From Ophthalmolycus amberensis (lineage: Eukaryota > Chordata > Actinopteri > Perciformes > Zoarcidae), in the NCBI GenBank assembly GCA_024529925.1, contig JAFEUB010001205.1, forward strand, positions 496,001 through 560,000: a stretch of DNA of 64,000 bases, written 5' to 3'. The notes under the pieces are model-generated. The model was given only the letters and a program-made list of their open reading frames with translations, ran no database searches and was not told the DNA's origin. Each line of letters starts with the position of its first letter. Positions within the stretch are counted from its first letter, which is position 1. The position numbers and the translations under genes are program-made. Below, in pieces: positions 49,837-60,700 of the stretch.

Positions 49837-52734
49837 TGGGAGTGGTGGAGGTGAGGCCGAGTGCAGCAACAGTGACTGCTTCCCTCTTGGCTACATCAGC
49901 GTGTAGATTTAACAGCCCAGCCGAGGGTTGAGTCCATTCCAGCTCTAATGGAGGCCAGTAAATTAGGCTGGCGTCAGGCTGCAGGTATAATATAGTGGAC
50001 CTGTGGCCTGTGGCCGAGGTCTCTGGGTCAGAGGCAGCATGGCGGACGGGTGTCTGCGACATCATCGCTCTTCAGGGCTCCGCCCACAATCGCTTGCAGA
50101 AGAAGTCACTCCCCTCCAGTGAAAAGGAAAGATTTCCCCTCTGGATTAGTAAAGTACTGGTCCTTACTAAAGTGACAAAAGTCATTTAGAAATACATGTG
50201 TATACAAGTAACTATAATTTTGTTTCAATGTCTTTAATGCTAAGTTCTTAAAAAATAATTACCATTTGTCGATCCACTACTCACCCTATGTTACCTTGAC
50301 ATTTTCGTATACCTCCACGTTGAATGGAGAGTCAAAAAACAGAAGTCTTCTCGAATTAAAGTAAATAATAATTTAAAAACTGGTGCAGTATAATCAAAGT
50401 CTTATTTATCCAGTCGTGTGCTTATATTTCCCAAACACATGCATCTCCTCTAAAACCATACCATTCAAAACACTCACACAGACGAGAAACGCGCCTGAGC
50501 AAGCGAAACTGTTTATGCAAAAGCGTTTTTAATTGTGAAGTTTTGGCGAAGATGCATGAGTTGTGGTAGTGGTGAGCATACGAGTGATGAATGACACTTG
50601 GATTAGACTGCACGAGTTGTGTGAGTGTTGTTAGTTTTTTAAGAACTCAAGTCAATACAGGGTGAGTAACTTATATACAAATGGTTATTTTGGGGGTGAA
50701 GTATTATATTTCTGGTTGATTACAACTTGGGTCTCGTTTTCATCTTTTTTGGCAAAACTTGACAACATTTTGTAAATGCAGTGAAGTATGTAAGAGTACC
50801 TTAAAAGCAAAAGTAGATATAAAGTAAGCATACCCTATAACTGGTAAATTGTATTTCTTTCCACTGTTATTGGGACAAAATATTGTTGTATGGGAGAAAT
50901 TATTGTTTTACAATAAAGAGGAACCACAAAAGCAAAACCAAAGTTGTGCTAAACTGAAATTTTTCTTTTTTAAGCATAACATGGTTTAAATAGAATATCA
51001 CTTATTTTTCTATTATCAAGGAATACAATTCTAGGGTGGGAAATGACGGATATTTTAAAAGACAGATAAAAAAAAACATAGAAGCTGCTCAATATCAGCA
51101 CAAAATATCAGCCAAGATGTATCTTTGCTGATTTGGCCTTTCAAAGCCAGTGGAGCTTAAATATTTCAGCACCTGTTTCACTTTCAGGAGCAGGTTATTG
51201 ATGATTGATGGTGGCACATAGTTTCCAGCTATTCTTAAATCGGGAAAAAAAACAAAAACAAAAAACTCTTTTCCCACAGGCCGTGTCACCAATCAAATAA
51301 TTCACAAATCAAATCAGTGTTGCAAACAGTGCTAATCACACATAATGGCTTTGCTGGCTGCCCTTCCCACCCACTCTTTTGCCAAATAAATGGTATTACC
51401 TCATTCAGGCTGAGAAATGTGGGAACAATTAAAGGGGGGGTAATCTGGCGACCATTCAACATCACCCTTATGTTACACATCAAGGAGAGGTTGAAACAAA
51501 TATGCGTGTGTATAAAGTCCGTTCCCTCCTTCACATCCATTGCCTTTTCCTCCAATAAAAAATAGTGATTTTAAACCAGAGCTCAAGTTGAAAGATTTGC
51601 AAGCGCAAAAGATTGATTCACTACGATGCGCTTGAGCTGCAGCAAGAGAAGAGACGTCTGATCGTTGTGCCTCGGCCATTCATTCGGGCGACTTGAGAGA
51701 GTGACGGCGTTTAAGAAGATCAGGGGGAGGGATTGGAGCTCATGCGGTCCATCTGCCCCGAGCCAAGGAGCCGTGTGTGCGTTTCAGCCACTCAACAACT
51801 GTGACTGTCGAAGGAAGCGGAGGAGCTCTTCTGGCACTTAGGCCTGAACTTGTCCCGGCGCTCCAGCGTTCATCCTGAGCTGTCTGGGTTAACGAAATAC
51901 TGCAACGAAGCCGAACAGTTATCAGCAGCAGCCCCACGGAGTTAGCTGACGCAGTACGAAAACCCCGAAGAAGAATTATTCTCACACATAACCTTTGGGC
52001 CGCCGTCACTACGAGAGTGGAATATTTATTAGAAATAAACAGGGCCCACATCTGTTCTCAATCTATCAATATATGTGACAAACAAAGCCCGTTTCCAACG
52101 ATATCCACTTGCACATTCATTTTCCAGAACTGGACACTGAAACAAAAGGAGCACACAAGCTGTGCTTCAGATGAAGCGGGACACTTAGTTCATTCCAAAG
52201 GTTTCTACATTTTTGACTCATTGAACAATGAACTCATAAAATATTAAAACTAGAACAAATGATCTAACAATACACATCTGTGACACATCAAACGTTATTT
52301 TAAATCTGGCATACGCCGCTTCCTCTGCATCGACAGATGGAGAAGACAAGTATTAATACTACTAAAAATAACAAGTCTTGCGTAATATCTTCGTTCGCAT
52401 GTTTTCCTCAATATTTTTTATTCATATCTGCCATTAAGCGGATTCCTTTGATGTGTTTTGCATGACATCAGTCAACTTGGCAGCGCGTGACAGCTGACTG
52501 TTAGATGAGCTTATTAGCAGGGGGGAAAAAATGCTTCATGCAGGGTGATGAAATGCAAAGCCAATTGGCCTGACGCCTTGACTGATCTGCGGTCAGCGCG
52601 CGGGAGGCGAGCCCGCTGCATTTATCAGATCATCGCGGCTGATCCTAATGCTGCCGAATGGGTGAATGTTTTTCCTCACTGGTCCTCTCGCTCGGGCCTT
52701 AAAACAGTGTCTGAAACAGTCTCCGCCATATTGT

Positions 52735-52735
<1 letters not shown>

Positions 52736-52772
<37 letters not shown>
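52736..52772. repeat. (CA)n microsatellite
   Basis: Pure CA run of about 37 bp. Confidence 0.95.
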
Positions 52773-52775
<3 letters not shown>

Positions 52776-55700
52776 AGTTGAAAACCCTCTAAAACTGTGA
52801 ATGTGAAGTCGTCTTTACATGTGCGACCCCGCTTTCGCTGCTTGAATTTTAGCCTGTTTTCATTGTGTAAGTCCGCCAGACTACTGGGTAAACATGGCGG
52901 CGTTTCACTGATCTTCATGTGCATAAAGCCGCCCCACTGCCCTCTTTAACCCCTCTCAGTAATGGTGGTTAGCTCGCTGTTTTTTTCTTCTTTCTTCGGG
53001 TTTGTTGACTCCTGGTCTGAGGGCGCAGCCTGCTCCATCGGCCCCCCTGGACAGATTTACTGTGATTACGCAGACCAATGTTTACTTTTCCCAGCGTGCT
53101 TAGCCCGCTGCTTCTTTTATTCTTATTAATTCAGTCTCGCTCTTTCTCTCCGCGGCTCTTTTCATCTGTCCCTTCCCTTGATAGCTTACACTGATGGTCC
53201 GCCATCACTGTGCTGTATGTTGAGATTATAGAAGCATCCTTCCAGAATCTGTTGCAGCGGTTTAAAGTCGAGTTTAGTCTGAAGACGAACAAATTTGTTT
53301 TATCCCAAACAATATGGCATGTATATTAGCTAACATAAAGTGAAGCGCTTTTGCTTTTATCAATGTTTAAGTCAAAAAAACAAGTTGCTTTGATTTAGTT
53401 TCACAGAGTTTTCAAACACGACAGAACGAATATGATAGAGATGTTTTACAATGTAAGTTGAAGGAATTATCAAAGATAATTCTGGCTTTGCTGTTGGGGT
53501 TCAGCTTTAAAAGTTCGGTGTGATACATGTGCGTATATACGGCCAAGATTTTCAGCTGTCCGCTGGGCCGACCTGAGTCACATACATACGTTCCTGATTT
53601 GTGCGCTGTATTAAATTGTAGGCTTATTGCGATTACCTTGAGAGACTCACTGAAGGACTGCGCTGGAGCTCATGTGGAGTATAGTGGTCGTAAAAATAAA
53701 AGTGATTCTATTTTAAGAGGAAAAAAGTTTACCAAATGAAATCCCATTTAAACTCTAATGTATCAATCACATGTTGGCATAGGTTTCATGTTTATTACAG
53801 TATATATATGTATTTTTTTATCTCTCCTTTCGCAATATATTCAAGATAGATGACTTGTCGTTTTTTTGTCATTATTGCTACATACTTTCCAGGATTTGTT
53901 TTCGGTGTTAAGCAATCTAAAAGAGTACAAATGAAGGCAAAGCTTGGTTTACACATAACTCATGTGTCCACATATTCACAGAACAACAGACAGAAGAAAC
54001 AAAGGACACATGGGCCTGGACATGCAGGGAGGAAAATAAATGATCAAATGTAATATAACAAGCTATAAATGCATAAAACACAAACAATACGTTGTGCATG
54101 AAATCAAAGGATGAAATTAAAAGTTAACATAAATGATTTCCACAGTGAAGTGTTAAATCTTTATTTGTATTCACTTTGGCCAAATTAGTTTCCGACTAAG
54201 CTTCCAGTGGTGTTGCTGTCGGCTCCTCAGCCGTCCGCTTGGTTTGTCTTTATCTAGAAAGAGGTGCATGCTTTGCATGATCTGCTATCTCCCAGCAACA
54301 TGCCTGAGGACACACACACACACACACACTCACCAAAACAAAAAAATGGCCTTTAACAGCACATACTGCTTGGTTCCTATTTAGAGGCTGGAGGGTGAGG
54401 GTGAGGGTGGGGGTGGGGTCCACAAAAGTCAATTTACAGTACGGGTCAGTTCATCTGAAAGCCTTTACCACTTCAGCCAAATTCTTTGTCTCCTTCATTC
54501 ACAGCTAGTTATCCGGACCGCAGGCTTCACAAAGGCAATTGGCATTATATTGTCCGGGCTGACATTAACCCCTGATATTTTCACTGCTCTCCATTAAAGT
54601 CCTCTTTTCCTTCTCAATTACCAGGCAATTCCCACAGAGCGGGGGGGTCACGCCAACCACAGGGAGATAAGTAGATACTTTCTGACAAAGACAGGAAGAA
54701 AGAAAAGAAACATAAACTGCAGCGGCGATTAGTTCCGTTTCTTTTTGTTTTGTTTTGTCGTCGTTTTGGACACAAAGGCCCTTAACAGCCCAGATAAGAG
54801 CCGCTCTTAAGCCATTTTTTAACCCTAACCCGACAAAATGAGCCCATTCATGACCCATTTTCTACGCGGTCACTCTTCTGCCCTGCCGCGGCTTTGTGTC
54901 GAAAGAAATACAGAAGAATGTGGACCGAATCAATGTTTACAGCAAGTTCGTATTGTTCGCACACGCAGGCCTCACCTGACATGTTTGACAGTGCGGACTT
55001 CATCCAAGTGAGATATTTCACAAGGGTTAGACTGAGGTCGGCTGAATAGTCGCACGGCTTAATGATAGCAATGGTTGCTCAGAGGGTCAGTTGGCATTTC
55101 CAGACGGAAGCAAGTCGGACGATCTAATGAAAGAAACCGCTCTGTCATGTTTAGTTTAATTTCACATGGTATTGTGCGACAAAGAATTTTTCAACCTGAT
55201 CTCAACATTTACATAAGCACAATTTCGTAATATGGCACATTTCTAGAACTGACTAGAGTTAATAGAAGATGAAAAATGTAATTTTGTGAGACATATCCCG
55301 GTTCTTAGTGCTTTAGACGGTCACAAGAGTTCTCAATGTCTCAGAATTGGCTCAATGTCTGCACTTATTTAAAAGTGCTTTAAACAGTCCAGGGACTATT
55401 TCAAATGCTTAAGATTTGCCAAATGTGTCAGAGTACCATCTTGCACACTTGCATACTTGCACACTCAGCCACACCAACACGGTTTTGGTGTCATCAGTAG
55501 CCCTTTTTCATCCACTGCTAGTCCTTCGGCTCTGACTGAGCCACCTGTATCTGAGGACAGCGTGAGAGTCCTCAATCAGTCGGTGAGGCGTCACATGTCT
55601 GCAGCAGTGAACCCCGTGACAGACTCACACACACATACCAGACCCCAATGCTCTCTAACTGCCAGGCTGAGGAATGCCAGTGAGTGAGGAGTCCTTGAGG

Positions 55701-56760
55701 CTGTCGACGGACGGGCCGTGGTTCAGGCAGAGCAGACCCCCACTCACCTGCACGCAGCAGACCCTCCCTGCCCCCGAAACCGAAAGAGCACAGTCCACTG
55801 TGTCCGACCTTTTCTGCTTTCAGACTGCTGCTACACAACAACATCCTCTGATCAAATCCTTGTAAGACTTCATGGTTTGGTTACTCCCCTCAGCCGTACT
55901 GTCACCATGCGTCGTCATGCATAACCTTAATAATAAATAGACGTGCCCGATTAACCTTTCTTTGCATCCGAAAATTAAATTTAAGTCCAGCATCGTGAAA
56001 ATGGCCTCTACAATTGAAATGACTGGTGATAATATTCCCCTAAGGCCTTGTTGTTCCAGAGCACGGGTTGTTTTGTCTGTTTCCGTGTGCACAGGCTGGG
56101 TAGAGGTCAGGGAGTGTTACAGCTCCAGTGAGTGTGCAGCTCGCGCAGGCCAGTGCTGCGATGCATCATGTGAGCTCACAGCATGGGGCCCTACATCCTC
56201 CACAGCTATTTCTGTCAGCGTAGAATCATGAGAACCAACACACGGCTGGCCAGAGGGTAATATCTCGTCTGTGCGCAGCGCCAAGTCTGCTTTCATCCGA
56301 CAAGCCAACCGCCTGGTCTGACTATATGCTCCAAATAAATTTGATTTCTGCCTTTGTTTTTTATTTGATGTTTGTTCATTGGAGGTCTGGCGCCAGACAG
56401 ATGGGTGTTTGAGTGTGATAGGAGTGACAAAAATCCCTTTGCAATGGCCTTTGTGAGGAGGAGGAATGTCCAAACAAACACTTTCCCAGGGTTTGGGTGA
56501 TTCAGAGAGCGATTCCCGACAGGCTGTCAGGTTGAACCCTGCAGCTCCGACTGGGCTGAGCTGAGTTACAATCACGGTGTGCTATAAGTTGTGGCAAACT
56601 CCTATTTTATAACACATTACAATAAATGTTGCTCAGCTTTGGAAATAATTATTCTGTAAGAAGAGCCACACGGTACGTCCTTAAAGGCGCAGTTCACAGT
56701 AAAAGAGAGAAAAAACATGCAAGTTCCATGTGAAATTATTATTTTATAAATACTTCTTTC

Positions 56761-56766
56761 TTTATT
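56761..56766 (-). promoter_or_regulatory. Candidate wnt11 polyadenylation signal (AATAAA)
   Basis: TTTATT on the plus strand is AATAAA on the minus strand, about 820 bp after the stop codon. It is positioned plausibly, but other A/T-rich hexamers are close by. Confidence 0.4.
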
Positions 56767-57583
56767 TCAGTATACAAAATAACAGTATGTACACCCACCC
56801 AACAGTGGTTTACAAAATCCATGAGTTCAGCTCATACGCTCTGAAAAATAGAATATATTTTGAACTGCATGTCAGACATGAAGGAGATAATGCACCATTT
56901 CACAAAGTCCTTAATCGTCGTCTCTCAGTCCACAGGGATGCAGGCACGTCTAGATCCGCACAGGACACATGGCGAGAGTCCAAACCGTCAACCACAAAAA
57001 TGTTCCATGATTGAAAAGTACATTGAAGTTCCCTTTTGTGCTCCTTTTTTACCCCTATTGTCCATTGTTGCAGAGTAAAAAAGGTTTTAATAGTACCTTT
57101 AAAAAGAAGTACCACGCAGATCCATCAGAACCCTTTGATTTCCGTGAAATGAAGTCAAACACAAGTCTCTGTCTAGTGAGGGGGAAAGACAGAAATCCCT
57201 CTCCTCCAGCATAAAATCCTATATTATTTCTTTTTATTAGAGATATAATAAAATAGACTTTCAACATCCCTGTTAGGGGGATTTATAATTATTAACAAGA
57301 AAAAGGAAATACCCAGGAGGACGGCGGTCTCGCCACGCTCTCCACGTCCAGGTTTTGTGAAGCGGAGAAAAAAGCTCAGAAGCCCAATCGGCAGTTTGAA
57401 GATTCGATACAAACAATGATACTGACACGAGAATAGACCAGGTCTCGTTGAGTTAAACATGCTAAAGCTTAAGACAAAAGTAAGCCTTCTCCATATTGTA
57501 GTGCTTTGGTTAATCTGTGGCCTCGGGGGCGACTGGGTACAAGTAGAGGGCCGCTGGCGGGCGGGCCGGTTGGCGGCACACAC
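56767..57583 (-). other. wnt11: Probable wnt11 3' untranslated region
   Basis: This is AT-rich non-coding sequence directly after the wnt11 stop codon. The right limit is the stop; the left limit is inferred from a minus-strand AATAAA hexamer at 56761-56766. Alternative A-rich signals occur nearer the stop (about 57225-57255), so the 3'UTR may be shorter. RNA evidence would be needed to fix the end. Confidence 0.5.
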
Positions 57584-57758
57584 TCATTTGCAGACATATC
57601 TCTCCACGATCCGCTCACACTTCTTGCAGGTGACGTAGCAGCACCAGTGGTACTTGCAGTGGCAGCGCTCCACCAGCTTCTCCATGTACGGGTTGTAGCC
57701 ACGGCCGCAGCACATCAGGTCGCAGCTGTCGCTGCCGAGGGACGTTTTGTTGCACTGC
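57584..57758 (-). CDS. wnt11: wnt11 coding exon 5 (C-terminal cysteine-rich domain and stop)
   Basis: This 175-bp coding part follows a TCTAATTTCAG acceptor. With the AG of exon 4 it completes an Arg codon, then encodes QCNKTSLGSDSCDLMCC, GRGYNPYMEKLVERC, HCKYHWCCYVTC and ERYVCK before TGA. This is the cysteine-rich finger of Wnts. All cysteines expected for Wnt11 are present and there is no frameshift. Confidence 0.96.
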
Positions 57759-60700
57759 CTGAAATTAGACAAAAAAAGGTTTAATGTTCAATCAGACATT
57801 TAGTTTTTGTCTTACAACTATACACATTTCCTTCAACAAGATGAAGAAAAAGTACTCTGGAGGACTGAATAACCAGCTATGAATGTTCAGATATTCAGTG
57901 TGGTTTCCTGCCTAAAACAATTACGTTTACAGCTTCATTCAAAAGTATTCCGTACGAAGCACACAATAGTCCTTTTAAAAGAGCCGTCCTGTGTGCCTCA
58001 ACCTTTTGAGCGTTTCAGAAGCCTAAAGCCTCCTGAATGAGCAGAGAATAGCCCCGCCGTAAATCACACTGAATACACAGGGCTGCCCTCCCTTTCTTTA
58101 GCTTGTCTTCTCCACATAATTGCATTGTTTTATGATGGCAGAGTGTTAATGACCAGCGTGTTGAGGGAGACACTGAGGCGGCTGCGGGAGTGAAGGAGAT
58201 GGCGGAAGACAGGTTTATTACATTGGTGGGAGCCGGGAAGCACGCAAAAGGAGCGAGAGGATTTTGTCAGTGATCACATTTTATCCATCAGGAACTGCTG
58301 CTAAAATGACCTCTGGCTGTCCCACATTCTCTCGTTCTATGCACATCTGTCAGGTCTTGTGAATGGGTCAGAGCTAACAATGTAGAGAGGAGCGGGGTCA
58401 GTTCAAGTGTAAATAACGATAAAAAGTGGCCATCAGTGAGATGACATTGTGTGAGTAAGTGTTAGAGCGCAGGGAGGTTTGAGAAACCCGAGAGCATCGG
58501 TCTAGACCAGGGGTCGGCAGCGTCTTTGATACGAAGTGCTCGTTTTTAATTCTCTTGTTAATCAGTGTGCCTTATCAACATTAAGGTTAATATTAAGTTT
58601 AATTATGACCACATCAACATTTAAATCTCCAAAGGATTTGTAATTTCATTCAATCCAGAAAGGTAACCTGCGTAGCAACATTTCTCAACATCCACATCTG
58701 AGTTGAAGTTATTGACCTACCAAACTTCCACCAATCTGCTTCATCAGCAATAAACTTAACGAATTCAACACAGAAGTCAACAAGTTCCAGCCAATCAGAG
58801 GCAGAGTAGGGCGGGTCTTAGCTGAATGCAAGGTTAGGAAAAAAATCAATCAAACTACCATAAATAAAAGGCCACACAATGGCAATGGCACAATACATTT
58901 CCAAACAACTCTCTTGCAAACATTGTGTGCCATTGATTAAGCCGCAGCTTGACAATGGTGGCACGTATAGCTAAGGTTGCCCGAGTTGAGACATATGGGA
59001 ACAACCGATTCCCACACATGTTCACTCACACTTACTCAAACACAAACATTAGCGTCACGCGTTCATGTAATAGCGGCAGCAAAGCGGGCGCCTCCTGATT
59101 TGGCCAAAAGCACCGATGTAGCAGGATGAGCGAGTCTGCCGCGTTATCAGGCTGCAGACAGCGGACGCATCGAGCACAGCGAGTGTCCTTGACATGAAGC
59201 ATGTCTTCTGGTTATCTGGAGAGTGGCTCAATGGCTGAGGGACACATGATATGACAGGCATATGATGTATGACATTTAAAATACACAACATCATCACGTA
59301 CCATTTAGTGGAGCTTTTTATCCTCAGGGGCTTACTCAACTGTTAAAGTCTGGTTAAACAGATGATCAGCGGGGTGATGTTGGTGAAATTACACAGGATT
59401 GAGTTTTAATAATAACAGAGAAACTTCAGCAAACGAACTAGTCATCCTCATAGTTTGCCTTCAAATTCAAAGCTAAACTGTAAAGCCGGAGAAACAAGCT
59501 GTCCTTTTCTGCAACTCAGTTTTGGAAAATTGAGAAATTCAACAAGCTTGGAAGATAGCGCTGCATATTTGTGCCCTAGTCCTCTGATAGTGTTTAGACC
59601 GATCTCCGCCTGAGTCAGGCCCTCAGACAAATGGGCTCCTCGCTGCCCACCAGCTTCTCACGGAGCACAAAGCAGCAGCACGTAACACTGTCCCAACCAG
59701 CGGCGCAAATAAACCTTTATCTTTGGCGGACTATTTCCCCATTTGTGTGGCCCCCTCCAACCGATATCAGCTCGAGTCCACTCAGTCCTAAGAATAAGGG
59801 CATTAGTCATTAGATAGCGAGACCACGACTCCAGTCGCAGTGGCCTTTTCAGTGACACATGCTCAGACAAGCCACAGACGGAGCACTCTCAGGGGCCGCT
59901 GGTTGTTATCAGCCGGCCTGCAAACGAAACGGGACCACCAGACAGGACAGCACTTCGCTAGAGTCAGCATCCTGGACGAGCAGACATCCAGGATCAGTCA
60001 CTTCCTCTTTCTCAGCTGAGTGAGTCGTGCTAACGAATCTAACACCAGACAACATCACTGCTACCAGATATCCCCCTCTTTCTCATGCACGGTCAAACAC
60101 AACGAGGTGGCGCGGCGCTCTCACCTGTCCTGGGTGCCGATGGAGCCCTGCTTTTCGTTCTTAGCACAGAAGTCAGAGGAGCTCTGCAGGTAGACCAGCT
60201 CGTTGTCCCTCACCGGCCTGATGTCAATGTCTTTGGGCACCAGCTGCTTGCGCGTCCCCATGGGCCGGTGAACCACTTTGGTGGCCGACAGGTACTTGAT
60301 CTTCAGGTCCATGGCGATCTCCCTCAGGTCTTCCAGGCCTCTCCAGCAGGTTCTTATGGAGCAGGAGCCGGACACACCATGACATTTACACTTCATCACC
60401 AGCGCCTCTCTCAATGCCTAGACATGACAACATATAAGAGAGTACATGTCAGGCAAATCAAATTACAGATGTTTCCCGATTCCAGTTTTCCCTTCATGAT
60501 ACCGATTTCGATACCTGAACTTGCGTATCGACAGATACTAAGTACCGATCCGATACCAGTGCGTTAATAGAAGGTTTACTAGCTCTCCTTTTTGTTGTTC
60601 ACGATGTAGCAATATGAGGAAGAAAACGTGCACGGGAGTGTTTAACCCCAGGCGTGTAGTACTAGTTTACACATGTGCAGTAGCGATAGGGCAGGCTGCA

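Larger units (their letters stand above)
48988..56760. other. Non-coding interval directly 3' of wnt11
   Basis: About 7.8 kb containing the TG, CA and short CA runs listed separately and otherwise no defined mobile element or gene. Mixed-composition patches at 52540-52650 and 56310-56400 (CCAAATAAATTTGATTTCTG) could be conserved non-coding elements, which only alignment can show. Confidence 0.4.
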
